This document shows, piece after piece, positions 52,792-61,451 of a stretch of 64,000 nucleotides of DNA; positions within the stretch are counted from its first letter, which is position 1; the number at the start of each line of letters is the position of its first letter. Made by a program: the position numbers and the translations under genes. The notes under the pieces were generated by a model. The model was not told where the DNA came from. It did no database searches and worked only from the letters and a program-made list of their open reading frames with translations. Source of the stretch: Bacteroidota bacterium (GTDB lineage Bacteria > Bacteroidota > Bacteroidia > Cytophagales > Cyclobacteriaceae). The stretch covers positions 248,001 through 312,000 of the forward strand of contig JAFDYV010000009.1 in the NCBI GenBank assembly GCA_018267275.1, given 5' to 3'.

Positions 52792-53991
52792 TCAATTCGG
52801 CAACGAAATCTTCCCCATCGCTACGCTTGGTATGCCGTTTCGGCCAGAGCCGTAGTTTACCTGGCCTCCGCAAATACACTCGTTCGCGAGCGTTGCAAAC
52901 AACACGGCTTCCTTTGCATCGGGATGAATGCCAAGGCTGGCCGTCACTAAAAACTCTTGCGCGGGAAGTTGCAATTTCAAATGCTGCATCAACAATGGGT
53001 TGTGCATACCACCCCCACTTGAATAAATTTTGAAATCAGTTCTGTCTTTCAAACATTCTTGCAATGCTACCACAATCATGTCAGCCGAAAAACGGTTGAG
53101 GGTTGCCATTATATCTTTATGCGAAAGAGCTTGGGTGCCCGATTGTTGCTGAGCGTTCTGTAGGTAGCTCAAATTGAATAACTCCGGCCCTGTTGTTTTG
53201 GGAAACGATTGGTGAAAAAAAGGATGATTTTTTAGCGCGTTCAACAACGAATCACTAATCTTCCCATTTCTGGCAACCGCAGCATTTTCATCAAAGTACT
53301 TCTGAAAATTTTTTTGCATGTATGCATCCATCATGGTGTTGCCGGGCCCTACATCAGTGCTGAATACTTCATCGGCATTGAGTGTGCCAGGCAAGTAAGT
53401 AAAGTTGGCAATGCCACCAATATTGAGCATAATACGGTTCTCACCACGTTTAGAAAAAATCAAAAAGTCGCCATACGAAGCCAAGGGGGCACCCTCGCCT
53501 CCTGCTGCAGTATGCTTTTGGCGAAAATCACTCAGGGTAATAACTCCCGTAGCATGTGCGATGTGATCACCATCGCCAATTTGCAAAGTAGCATTTCCGA
53601 ATTTTCCTTTTTGATGCAAGGACTTAGGCGCGTGGTAAATGGTTTGGCCGTGACTCGCGATTAAATCGATTTCACTCGGCACACGATTCCATTTCTTCAG
53701 ACAATCCAAAATCATTTGTGCATGGACTAATCCCACCCACGGGTTAAGCAAGCAAACTTTTTCCAAGCTCACCGTATCTTTTGAAAAAATGGTCTTGATT
53801 TCCTCTTTAAAAGCATTTTCATACGCCACCGTTTCAAATTCTAACAATTCAATTTGTGTTTCCAAGCCCATCCCGCGAAAGCGGCACAATGCTATGTCCA
53901 GGCCGTCCAACGAAGTACCTGACATTAACCCAATGATTAACCGCAGTGGTTTTTGGGCGATTTGATATAGTGATTGTATCTGCCTATTCAT
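52792..53991 (-). CDS. anmK: Anhydro-N-acetylmuramic acid kinase
   Basis: AnmK phosphorylates and opens 1,6-anhydroMurNAc to MurNAc-6-P. 399 residues from ATG 53991. N-terminal phosphate loop G-L-M-S-G-T-S-L-D-G-L-D, S-H-G-Q-T-I-Y-H near residue 110, and D-V-G-P-G-N-T-M-M-D near 205 are diagnostic. The product feeds MurQ at 8.5 kb. The frame extends to 54024 but the additional codons fall in an intergenic repeat (M-D-H-R-P-L-T), so I reject that start. Confidence 0.93.
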   Translation of the reverse strand: MNRQIQSLYQIAQKPLRLIIGLMSGTSLDGLDIALCRFRGMGLETQIELLEFETVAYENAFKEEIKTIFSKDTVSLEKVCLLNPWVGLVHAQMILDCLKKWNRVPSEIDLIASHGQTIYHAPKSLHQKGKFGNATLQIGDGDHIAHATGVITLSDFRQKHTAAGGEGAPLASYGDFLIFSKRGENRIMLNIGGIANFTYLPGTLNADEVFSTDVGPGNTMMDAYMQKNFQKYFDENAAVARNGKISDSLLNALKNHPFFHQSFPKTTGPELFNLSYLQNAQQQSGTQALSHKDIMATLNRFSADMIVVALQECLKDRTDFKIYSSGGGMHNPLLMQHLKLQLPAQEFLVTASLGIHPDAKEAVLFATLANECICGGQVNYGSGRNGIPSVAMGKISLPN

Positions 53992-54018
53992 TATCAGGTC
54001 GATAGTCAAAGGTCGATG

Positions 54019-54055
54019 GTCCATAGTTATCGATCATAAACAATCGATCATGGAC
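54019..54055. repeat. Palindrome between brkB-type gene and anmK
   Basis: GTCCAT (54019-54024) pairs with ATGGAC (54050-54055), and the inner ATCGAT (54029-54034) pairs with ATCGAT (54043-54048). Related words occur at 16196-16215. Confidence 0.6.
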
Positions 54056-54059
54056 TAAA

Positions 54060-55055
54060 TTATCTCATTGCCTTTTCCATTCGTTGGCTGCGTTGAAAAT
54101 TGCTTACCGCCTCCATCTTTCTTCCGTAGTGCAAGCTTGCGTTTACTTCGTATCCATACAATAAAATCACGGTCACTAATTGTATCCATGCCATCAACGC
54201 AATCAATGCACCAATAGAACCGTACACTTTGTTGTAGCTACCAAAGTTGGTGATGTAAACTGAAAATCCGTAGGACAACCCAAGAATCGCCAACGTTGCT
54301 AAAAAAGAACCGATGGAAAAAAAACTCCAGTTATAATGAACGGCCGGACCAAAATAATAAATGAATGATATCGCCAGAAAAAAGACAATGAAGATGACCA
54401 AAAACCGAAGTGCAAAGAGTAAATAAATTGTGAAGCTATCTAAATTAAGATGGCTGAAATCTTCTAAGTGCGACAACACATAGTTCAACGCAATTTGGCC
54501 GACAATCAGCAAAACAACTGCGGCCAACATTACCACCGCCAGCATGATGGTGAGCCCCAATGCCGTCAACCGCATACGTAGCCAATGCCTGCGTTCAACC
54601 GTGCGATAACACGCATTGAAGGCGCGCATCAACGCCATCATTCCGTTGGTTGATAAATAAAGGGCGAACAACACACCAAATGTTAACAGTCCACCGCGTT
54701 GCTTACTGATGATATCATACACAGTAGATGCAATGGTCTCGTACATGTTAGATGGCACCACGGACTTAATAAAATCCATGATGGTTTCGGTGGTCACTTC
54801 CGGAAAGTAAATGGAAACGTAGGGGATAAGTGTAAATAAAAAAATGATGGTAGGAAAAATTGCTAGAATAAAATTAAACGAAACACCGTTGGCGCGATCC
54901 ATGATCTCATCTTCACTGATGTTGTACAGAAAGATTTTGATAAACTTATACAACGACAGGTTATCGAACTTTTTGAATTTAATTCGCTTAAGCCAACTGC
55001 GACTGGTGCGTGCCGTATTAAATTGAAGGATTCTTTTTCGGGTAACGTACTTCAT
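54060..55055 (-). CDS. YihY/BrkB family inner-membrane protein
   Basis: 331 residues with six membrane helices in the YihY/BrkB pattern: A-N-G-V-S-F-N-F-I-L-A-I-F-P (helix 1), L-Y-L-S-T-N-G-M-M-A-L-M-R-A-F-N (about 145) and G-S-I-G-A-L-I-A-L-M-A-W near 295. The family has often been proposed as a serum-resistance factor, RNase BN misannotation, or transporter; function is unsettled. The ATG at 55055 is followed by a basic N-terminus. A 20-bp inverted repeat lies upstream. Confidence 0.9.
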   Translation of the reverse strand: MKYVTRKRILQFNTARTSRSWLKRIKFKKFDNLSLYKFIKIFLYNISEDEIMDRANGVSFNFILAIFPTIIFLFTLIPYVSIYFPEVTTETIMDFIKSVVPSNMYETIASTVYDIISKQRGGLLTFGVLFALYLSTNGMMALMRAFNACYRTVERRHWLRMRLTALGLTIMLAVVMLAAVVLLIVGQIALNYVLSHLEDFSHLNLDSFTIYLLFALRFLVIFIVFFLAISFIYYFGPAVHYNWSFFSIGSFLATLAILGLSYGFSVYITNFGSYNKVYGSIGALIALMAWIQLVTVILLYGYEVNASLHYGRKMEAVSNFQRSQRMEKAMR

Positions 55056-55058
55056 TTT

Positions 55059-55193
55059 CCAATTTGAAAATTTGAAAACGAGTTAATCTGAAAATGAACT
55101 GCAGGGAAACTAAATAAATTCGAATTAAGAGATTGAAAAACGATGCTGAACCACCTGATCCGCGGTTTCTCAATTTTCAAATTTTCAAATTGG
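55059..55193. repeat. Perfect 20-bp inverted repeat upstream of the BrkB gene
   Basis: CCAATTTGAAAATTTGAAAA (55059-55078) is the exact reverse complement of TTTTCAAATTTTCAAATTGG (55174-55193), with a 95-bp interior that has no gene. The left arm lies just before the start codon of the BrkB gene. Confidence 0.8.
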
Positions 55194-55205
55194 CTCATCT
55201 TCAAA

Positions 55206-55610
55206 TTAAAAATAAGGTTTTAGCACATCCATGAACCGCTGCGGTGGGCGGCAAGGGCGGCCAGTTTTCTTATCTACAAAAGCGAGCAGTGTTTCACCTT
55301 CATGTAACAGTTTGTTGCTCGCGTTGTAAATGGCGTAAACGAATTTGATCCGCACACTTGGCTTCTCGGCAATAGTCGTTACAATCTTCAAGTGGTCGTC
55401 ATACAAAGCAGGTTGATGAAACTTCGAATGGTTCTCCAACACGGGCATCATCACACCATCATCTTCCAATTCCTTATAAGAAAGTCCCAACTGCCGCAAT
55501 GCTTCTACCCTGCCCACTTCGTAATACATGGCATAGTTGCCATAATAGACATAACCCATTTGGTCTGTCTCGCCATAGCGCACGCGTACAAAAGTTTCAG
55601 ATTGGTACAT
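55206..55610 (-). CDS. Acyl-CoA thioesterase (YbgC/4-hydroxybenzoyl-CoA type)
   Basis: 134 residues with a single hotdog fold: V-R-Y-G-E-T-D-Q-M-G-Y-V-Y-Y-G-N-Y (about 9-25), with the catalytic Asp/Glu region typical of YbgC. It probably hydrolyses acyl-CoA thioesters, specificity unknown. The stop is 3 bp before the mltG stop-start gap, so it follows mltG in the same direction (55614-56660) and may be co-transcribed. Confidence 0.9.
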   Translation of the reverse strand: MYQSETFVRVRYGETDQMGYVYYGNYAMYYEVGRVEALRQLGLSYKELEDDGVMMPVLENHSKFHQPALYDDHLKIVTTIAEKPSVRIKFVYAIYNASNKLLHEGETLLAFVDKKTGRPCRPPQRFMDVLKPYF

Positions 55611-55613
55611 AGG

Positions 55614-56660
55614 CTATTTGTTCGCAGCGGCCTTTTTCATTTCTGCCGTTAGTGCTTTTTGGTACTTGCGCGCATTCACATTGTGCTCGTCTAGGTTCTT
55701 AGCAAAGTTGTGGTAGCCGGAAAAGTCTTCCTTGGCACACATATAATAATACTTATGATCTACGGCATTGAGTACCGCATCAATGTTCACAATTTGCGGC
55801 ACGTTGATGGGGCCTGGAGGCAAACCGGGGTTTTTGTATGTGTTGTAGGGTGAATCAATTTCTTTATGGGTATTCAGTACACGTTTCAAACTAAAGTCAC
55901 CCGAGGCGTAAACCAACGTTGGGTCTGCTTGCAAAGCAATGTTCTTTTTTAACCGGTTGATGTACAATCCGGCAATCATAGGTGCCTCATCTTCTTTCAC
56001 GGTTTCAGCTTGCACAATGGAAGCTAGGATAGAAACTTCAATCGGGGTCAGCCCCAATTTTTTTGCCTTTGCAGTTCTATCTTCGTTCCAAAACTTATGG
56101 TACTCTGCATTCATCCTTTCAATTAATCCATCGGGAGTAATGTTATAATACACTTCGTATGTGTTTGGGATAAACATGCACCGAATATTCTCTTTGGTGA
56201 ATCCTTCTTTGTTGCTGTCCACAAACTTGTCGAGTGCCTCATCAAATTCTTCAGTTGTAACACTTATGTTCTTGGTCAGTTTTTCACCTAATTCGTCAGT
56301 GAGCCGCACATAAGAAAAGGTGATTTTCACAGGCTCTTGTTTGCCGGATTTCAATATCTTAATGGCTTGTAGATTCGTCATATTGCGCCTTAAGATGTAG
56401 CGGCCGGGTTTTAATTCTTTATCCAATCCATTGAGTTTGGCCAGAAAGGCAAACGACACCATGTCATTTACAAAATTTCCTTTTCCCAAATCGTTCAACA
56501 CCGATTGGTAAGTGGCACCTGACTTAACGAGAAACAACCTGTCATCACGGTCTACCAAAACATTGGGCGTATAAAAGATCTGATAAAAATAAAATGTGAA
56601 GGTGATGAGCAGAATAGAGCCAACCAGAAAAGCAACCAGCTTGATATTTTTGATATTCAT
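55614..56660 (-). CDS. mltG: Endolytic murein transglycosylase MltG
   Basis: MltG cuts nascent glycan strands and sets their length. 348 residues: one N-terminal membrane helix (F-L-V-G-S-I-L-L-I-T-F-T-F), a LysM-like segment, and the YceG domain with catalytic Glu in S-I-V-Q-A-E-T-V (about residue 215), then Y-I-N-R-L-K-K-N and L-P-P-G-P-I-N-V-P. It is probably co-transcribed with the thioesterase. Motifs and length are normal. Confidence 0.94.
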   Translation of the reverse strand: MNIKNIKLVAFLVGSILLITFTFYFYQIFYTPNVLVDRDDRLFLVKSGATYQSVLNDLGKGNFVNDMVSFAFLAKLNGLDKELKPGRYILRRNMTNLQAIKILKSGKQEPVKITFSYVRLTDELGEKLTKNISVTTEEFDEALDKFVDSNKEGFTKENIRCMFIPNTYEVYYNITPDGLIERMNAEYHKFWNEDRTAKAKKLGLTPIEVSILASIVQAETVKEDEAPMIAGLYINRLKKNIALQADPTLVYASGDFSLKRVLNTHKEIDSPYNTYKNPGLPPGPINVPQIVNIDAVLNAVDHKYYYMCAKEDFSGYHNFAKNLDEHNVNARKYQKALTAEMKKAAANK

Positions 56661-56712
56661 GTTACAAAGGTAGTTCGGTAATCGGTAAAATCGTAATCAT
56701 GAATGAGTAATT

Positions 56713-56823
56713 CCCTCACCCCAAAGACTTAGCAAGTTAGCACCACTCATCATTGCCCTCTCCCATGGGAGAGGGGTAAGGAGTAACTGCCTAAACTGAT
56801 AACTACTTGTAGGGTGAGGGGAT
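56713..56823. repeat. GC-rich inverted repeat before the YciO-type gene
   Basis: CCTCACCCC (56713-56721) pairs with GGGTGAGGGG (56812-56821), and inside CCCTCTCCC (56757-56765) pairs with GGGAGAGGG (56768-56776). The same words occur at 14427-14486. It fills most of the 56661-56898 gap; no other gene is seen. Confidence 0.65.
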
Positions 56824-56898
56824 AGAATATGGTCTAAAAGACTAATGCTTACGCCTTACCAGATATTGATTACTGGCTTCTTGATTATATTGCATTCT

Positions 56899-57522
56899 AT
56901 GCCGGCAGAGCTGTTAAATATTCACCCCATCAACCCAGAGCCGCGAAAGGTTAGCAAGGCCGTGGAGATTTTGCAGCGCGGTGGAATCATTGTATACCCT
57001 ACCGATACCATTTATGGAATCGGTTGCGATTTGATGAACAAGCGCGCAGTAGAAAGGCTGCGCGATGTAGAAGGCGTGAAGCCGCAAAAAATGAATTTGT
57101 CTTTCATCTGCAATGACTTGAGCCATATTTCAGAATATGTGCGCAACCTGCAAACATCAGAATTCAAAACATTAAAACGCTTCTTACCCGGTCCATTCAC
57201 ATTTATCTTAGAATCGAGCAGCCATGTACCCAAAATCCTGGGTGTGAACAAAAAAACGGTGGGCATCCGTATACCCAATCATCGAATACCCTTAGAGATC
57301 GTTAAATTGTTAGGCAACCCGTTGATTACCTCTTCCATTAAAGATGACGACCACATCAAAGAATACACCACCGATCCGGAAGAAATCTATGAAGACTTTA
57401 AACACAAGGTTGATTTGGTGATAAACGGAGGGCTGGGCGGCAACGTGCCTTCCACCATTGTCGATTTTACATCGGGTGAGCCTGTAGTGACGAGACAGGG
57501 GTTGGGAGAGTTTGATGGTTGA
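56899..57522 (+). CDS. YciO/YrdC family L-threonylcarbamoyladenylate synthase-like protein
   Basis: 207 residues, ATG at 56899. The sequence aligns closely in pattern with E. coli Yci[55 protein letters not shown]. YrdC/Sua5 enzymes make threonylcarbamoyl-AMP for tRNA t6A; YciO is the less active cousin, so the exact role is uncertain. The frame extends to 56845, with no sign of coding there. A strong RBS is absent. Confidence 0.85.
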   Translation: MPAELLNIHPINPEPRKVSKAVEILQRGGIIVYPTDTIYGIGCDLMNKRAVERLRDVEGVKPQKMNLSFICNDLSHISEYVRNLQTSEFKTLKRFLPGPFTFILESSSHVPKILGVNKKTVGIRIPNHRIPLEIVKLLGNPLITSSIKDDDHIKEYTTDPEEIYEDFKHKVDLVINGGLGGNVPSTIVDFTSGEPVVTRQGLGEFDG

Positions 57523-57537
57523 GGGCAAATGCCGCAT

Positions 57538-57653
57538 GCTTTAAGCTACAGGCTGACTTAATTTGCAGTCAACGTTAGACCCATGATGCACCGTGAAATC
57601 AACTTCCGAATTTGATGAGCAACTTGAAGCCTGTGGCTTGCGGGCTAAAGCCA
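57538..57653. repeat. Imperfect inverted repeat between the YciO-type gene and alcohol dehydrogenase
   Basis: GCTTTAAGCTACAGGCT (57538-57554) is complementary, with interruptions, to AGCCTGTGGCTT followed by GGGCTAAAGC (57628-57651). It stands between convergent genes and may double as a terminator. Confidence 0.45.
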
Positions 57654-57654
57654 A

Positions 57655-58692
57655 TTAAAGCGTAGCCATATCAATCACAAACCGATACCGCACATCACCT
57701 TTCAACATGCGGTCATACGCTTGGTTGATGTAGTTGATGTTGATGAGCTCAATGTCAGAAACGATATTTTTCTCGGCACAGTAATCAAGCATCTCTTGGG
57801 TTTCGGGTATGCCGCCTATAGAAGAACCAGCCACGCTTTTCCTGCCACCTACAATTGAGAATGGTGGTATCTCCAGCGGCTGCGATGGTAAGCCTACCAA
57901 TATGTGTGTACCATCGGTGCGCAGCATGCCGAGATAGAATCTAAAATCATGCGGAGCAGAAACCGTATCAACAATAAAATCAAAATAACCTCTCACTGAT
58001 TTCGCCTGCGCTTTGTCGGTAGTAAGCACAAATTTATGAGCACCCAATTTTTTTGCTTCAGCTTCTTTGCCGGCCGATGTACTCAACACTGTTACTTCTG
58101 CACCAAATGCGTTGGCAAACTTCACCGCCATATGCCCTAGTCCACCTAAACCCAACACAGCCACCTTATGGCCTTTGCCAATCTTCCAATGGCGCAAAGG
58201 CGAGTACGTAGTAATGCCCGCGCAGAGCAATGGAGCCACTGCAGCCAAATTGAGTTTTTCAGAAACCTTGAGCGTAAAATCTTCGTGCACCACCATCACG
58301 CTACTGTACCCTCCATAAGTCGGCAAGCCGTCCTTTCCAGTTGCGTTATAGGTGCCCACTGCATTGTTACAATACTGTTCCAAGCCATGTTGGCAATTCT
58401 CGCATCCGCGGCAGGAGTCAACCAAACAGCCCACACCTACGAGATCGCCTACCTTAAACTTTTTTACAGCAGCACCCACCTTGGTTACTTTACCCACAAT
58501 CTCATGGCCGGGTACCATCGGGAAAATTCCGGGAAACCATTCGTTGCGGATTTGGTGCAAATCGGAATGGCAGACACCACAATAGTTGATGTCAAATTGA
58601 ACATCTTGTGCACCCACTTCGCGCCTTTCAAAATTCCAAGGGGCAAGTGGTGAGGTGTGCGTTTGGGCTGCGTAAGCTTTGGCTGGAGTCAT
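57655..58692 (-). CDS. Zinc-dependent NAD(P) alcohol dehydrogenase (YahK-like)
   Basis: 345 residues. Catalytic zinc ligands: Cys and His in C-G-V-C-H-S-D-L (about 38-45) and G-H-E-I-V-G (about 65-70). Structural zinc: C-R-G-C-E-N-C with C seven residues later. The Rossmann motif is V-L-G-L-G-G-L-G-H-M (about 180). YahK-type enzymes reduce aldehydes with NADPH. The ATG at 58692 precedes a normal N-terminus. The stop is convergent with the YciO-type gene. Confidence 0.93.
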   Translation of the reverse strand: MTPAKAYAAQTHTSPLAPWNFERREVGAQDVQFDINYCGVCHSDLHQIRNEWFPGIFPMVPGHEIVGKVTKVGAAVKKFKVGDLVGVGCLVDSCRGCENCQHGLEQYCNNAVGTYNATGKDGLPTYGGYSSVMVVHEDFTLKVSEKLNLAAVAPLLCAGITTYSPLRHWKIGKGHKVAVLGLGGLGHMAVKFANAFGAEVTVLSTSAGKEAEAKKLGAHKFVLTTDKAQAKSVRGYFDFIVDTVSAPHDFRFYLGMLRTDGTHILVGLPSQPLEIPPFSIVGGRKSVAGSSIGGIPETQEMLDYCAEKNIVSDIELININYINQAYDRMLKGDVRYRFVIDMATL

Positions 58693-58709
58693 GGATAGAT
58701 TCTGGATTC

Positions 58710-58746
58710 TTGATACTAGATACTAGCAACCAGTATCTAGTATCAA
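58710..58746. repeat. Perfect stem-loop between rocD and alcohol dehydrogenase
   Basis: TTGATACTAGATACT (58710-58724) pairs with AGTATCTAGTATCAA (58732-58746), loop AGCAACC. The same core is present at 30811-30871. Confidence 0.75.
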
Positions 58747-58755
58747 TGTCAATTA

Positions 58756-59988
58756 TTAATGATTCAAGATTACCTTCTCAATTATATCACAACATTCGTG
58801 TATTTGCTCTTCGGTTATTACCAATGGTGGTGCCAATCGGATAATGTTGCCGTGGGTTGGTTTTGCCAGCAGGCCATGCTCCGCAAAGCTCATGCAAATG
58901 TTCCAAGCGGTTTCACTTTGAGGCGAATCGTTGATAACGATAGCGTTTAGTAAACCCTTACCCCTTACTAATGTAATTTTGTTGGTGCGCTTCATTAAGT
59001 CAGTCATCCGTGCGCGGAAAACTTTTCCTAGTCGCTCCGCATTCTCTGCAAGCTTTTCGTCTTTCACTACTTGTAATGCTGCCATCACCACGGCAGCGGC
59101 CAACGGGTTGCCCCCAAAGGTTGAACCGTGTTCGCCCGGCTTAATCACCAACATAATTTCGTCATCAGCCAACACCACAGAAATCGGCAACACCCCGCCA
59201 GATAATGCTTTCCCTAAAATCAAAATATCGGCCCGCACATCTTCATGGTCGCTTGCCAACATCTTGCCCGTGCGTGCAATGCCGGTTTGGATTTCGTCCA
59301 TCATCAGCAACACATTGTATTGCCGACATAATTTCTCAGCAGCTTTCAAATATCCATCGTGCGGCACGTACACGCCCGCCTCGCCCTGGATGGGTTCAAT
59401 CCATAAACCGCAAACATTCGGATGGCTTAATGCTTTTTCCAATGCCGAAACATCATCGTAATCCACAATATTAAATCCCGGCATAAAAGGCCCGAAGTGT
59501 TTGGTTGCACTCGGGTCCGTAGAAGCCGAAATAATGGTTGTGGTTCTTCCATGAAAATTCTTTTTCACCGCCACAATCACCGCTTGATTTTCTGCGATTC
59601 CTTTTTTGGTGTAACCCCATTTGCGCGCGAGCTTGATGGCGGTTTCGTTGGCTTCGGCACCACTGTTCATAAACAATGCTTTTTGGTAGCCAAACGTATC
59701 GCACACATATTTTTCGGCAACGCCCAGTTTATCGTTGTAAAATGCCCGCGAGGTAAGCGTCAGTTCTTTTGCTTGGTTGATCAACGCATTGATGATTTGG
59801 GGATGACAGTGACCTTGGTTCACCGCGCTGTAGGCCGACAAAAAATCGAAATACCGTTTACCTTCAACATCCCACAAAAAAACGCCCTCGCCCCGGTTCA
59901 ACACCACGGGAATAGGATGATAATTATGCGCACCAAACTTGTCTTCCAAAGCAATAGCCTCTTGGCTGGTGGTGACGGTGTCTACCAT
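58756..59988 (-). CDS. rocD: Ornithine--oxo-acid transaminase
   Basis: 410 residues of the class III PLP aminotransferases. RocD converts ornithine and 2-oxoglutarate into glutamate-5-semialdehyde and glutamate. N-terminal [12 protein letters not shown] site [12 protein letters not shown], and the Schiff-base Lys in I-L-G-K-A-L-S-G-G (about residue 258) are diagnostic. TACCTTTG on the minus strand (60013-60020) lies 25 bp before the start. It is divergent from aguB and would link arginine catabolism to the same neighbourhood. Confidence 0.94.
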   Translation of the reverse strand: MVDTVTTSQEAIALEDKFGAHNYHPIPVVLNRGEGVFLWDVEGKRYFDFLSAYSAVNQGHCHPQIINALINQAKELTLTSRAFYNDKLGVAEKYVCDTFGYQKALFMNSGAEANETAIKLARKWGYTKKGIAENQAVIVAVKKNFHGRTTTIISASTDPSATKHFGPFMPGFNIVDYDDVSALEKALSHPNVCGLWIEPIQGEAGVYVPHDGYLKAAEKLCRQYNVLLMMDEIQTGIARTGKMLASDHEDVRADILILGKALSGGVLPISVVLADDEIMLVIKPGEHGSTFGGNPLAAAVVMAALQVVKDEKLAENAERLGKVFRARMTDLMKRTNKITLVRGKGLLNAIVINDSPQSETAWNICMSFAEHGLLAKPTHGNIIRLAPPLVITEEQIHECCDIIEKVILNH

Positions 59989-60012
59989 AAAATTTGTCTT
60001 TTAAAACGTTTG

Positions 60013-60020
60013 CAAAGGTA
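60013..60020 (-). promoter_or_regulatory. -7 box of rocD
   Basis: TACCTTTG on the minus strand, 25 bp before ATG 59988, an exact -7 match. No clear -33 was found at the right spacing. Confidence 0.5.
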
Positions 60021-60145
60021 TGCAAAGTTTGCGACTTCGGTTGGGGACGACTAGGGTTTAAACGTATTGCACTAACATTCTATAATCCTAAAATCCGCCT
60101 ATGTATTTACCCAAAAAGATAATCGTTCGGTTTGTTGCGAAGTTT

Positions 60146-60153
60146 TAACTTTG
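60146..60153 (+). promoter_or_regulatory. -7 box of aguB
   Basis: TAACTTTG on the plus strand, 21 bp before the GTG start. It overlaps the only earlier start codon (TTG 60151), which argues for GTG 60175. A -33 is not obvious. Confidence 0.5.
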
Positions 60154-60174
60154 TCGCCTAATTCAATTTCAGAC

Positions 60175-61050
60175 GTGAGCAAACTCGTTAAAATCGGCAC
60201 GGTGCAAATGAGCTGCACCAGAAACCCTTCTGAAAACCTACAAAAGGCTATTGAAAAGGTGCGTGAAGCGGCTAAAAAAGGTGCTCAGATTGTGTGCTTG
60301 CAAGAGCTCTTTACATCGCTGTATTTTTGCGATGTGGAAGATTACGAAAACTTCAAGTTAGCCGAATCCATTCCCGGCCCTTCCACAGATAAGCTATCAT
60401 CAGTTGCAAAAGAATTGGGCGTGGTGATTATCGCCTCACTATTTGAAAAGCGTGCGCAAGGCGTTTATCACAATACTACGGCCGTGCTCGATGCAGACGG
60501 AAGTTATTTGGGCAAGTATCGCAAAATGCACATACCCGATGACCCGGCTTACTTTGAAAAATTCTATTTCACCCCGGGTGATTTGGGCTATAAAGTTTTC
60601 AAAACGAAGTTCGCCACCATTGGTGTGCTGATCTGCTGGGACCAGTGGTATCCGGAAGCAGCGCGCATCACATCACTGATGGGCGCAGAAGTTTTATTTT
60701 ATCCCACCGCAATTGGTTGGGCCACCTCGCAAGACGAGGCCACCAACACAGAACAATACGGAGCATGGCAAACGATTCAGCGCAGCCATGCTGTAGCCAA
60801 TGGCTTGCATGTGGTGAGCGTAAACCGCGTAGGCTTTGAGCAGAACGGAGCAATGAAATTTTGGGGAGGTTCATTTATCGCAAATCCAATGGGTACACTT
60901 CTTTACAAAGCATCGCACGAAAATGAAGAAGTAAATGTGACGGAAATTGATTTGAATCGAACTGACAGCGTGCGCGTGCACTGGCCTTTCATGCGCGACA
61001 GACGGATTGATTCTTATCAGCCCATTACAAAAAGATTTATTGATGAGTAG
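60175..61050 (+). CDS. aguB: N-carbamoylputrescine amidase
   Basis: AguB hydrolyses N-carbamoylputrescine to putrescine. 291 residues from GTG 60175. The nitrilase-family triad: Glu in C-L-Q-E-L-F-T-S (about 43), Lys in Y-R-K-M-H-I-P-D-D-P (about 116), Cys in L-I-C-W-D-Q-W-Y-P-E-A-A (about 153). The W-D-Q-W-Y-P-E-A-A-R pattern is specific for AguB. With aguA 400 bp downstream it makes the two-step agmatine pathway; a four-helix bundle gene now separates them. Confidence 0.94.
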   Translation: MSKLVKIGTVQMSCTRNPSENLQKAIEKVREAAKKGAQIVCLQELFTSLYFCDVEDYENFKLAESIPGPSTDKLSSVAKELGVVIIASLFEKRAQGVYHNTTAVLDADGSYLGKYRKMHIPDDPAYFEKFYFTPGDLGYKVFKTKFATIGVLICWDQWYPEAARITSLMGAEVLFYPTAIGWATSQDEATNTEQYGAWQTIQRSHAVANGLHVVSVNRVGFEQNGAMKFWGGSFIANPMGTLLYKASHENEEVNVTEIDLNRTDSVRVHWPFMRDRRIDSYQPITKRFIDE

Positions 61051-61085
61051 TCGGGAAGTCTTTAGTCTGATAAGTCCGAAAGCTG
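61051..61085. repeat. Left repeat flanking the four-helix bundle gene
   Basis: TCGGGAAGTCTTTAGTCTGA followed by TAAGTCCGAAAGCTG, made of AAGTC-rich units, lies just after the aguB stop. Its inverted counterpart is at 61467-61493. Confidence 0.6.
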
Positions 61086-61092
61086 AAAAGAG

Positions 61093-61449
61093 ATGGCATT
61101 TAAGTTTGAGAAATTACTTGTTTGGCAAAAAGCTGTAGATCTTTCTGAGCTAGTTGATCAAGTAAGTAAGAATTTTCCGAAGGAAGAGCTTTACATCCTA
61201 ACTTCACAAATAAAACGAGCGGCAGACTCAATCGCACTGAATGTTGCGGAGGGTTCGACAGGTCAATCTAACGCAGAGTTCAATCGATTTTTAGGAATAG
61301 CATTACGATCTAATATTGAAGTTGTTAGTTGCATCTATTTGGCGAAAAGGAGAAATATTATTTCGGAAGAAGATTTCAATAAAATATATTCGAGCTGCGA
61401 AGAAATTCTCGTTATGATTAACGGACTTCGCAAAGCTCTAAAGACTTAA
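61093..61449 (+). CDS. Four-helix bundle protein (23S rRNA intervening-sequence type)
   Basis: 118 residues. The family signature is present: F-E-K-L-L-V-W-Q-K-A near the N-terminus and Q-I-K-R-A-A-D-S-I-A-L-N-V-A-E-G-S near residue 40-56. These proteins are known from rRNA intervening sequences and from stand-alone genes in many bacteria; the function is unknown, possibly nucleic-acid binding. It lies between aguB and aguA, bracketed by inverted repeats, so it looks like an insertion into an older operon. Confidence 0.9.
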   Translation: MAFKFEKLLVWQKAVDLSELVDQVSKNFPKEELYILTSQIKRAADSIALNVAEGSTGQSNAEFNRFLGIALRSNIEVVSCIYLAKRRNIISEEDFNKIYSSCEEILVMINGLRKALKT

Positions 61450-61451
61450 CT

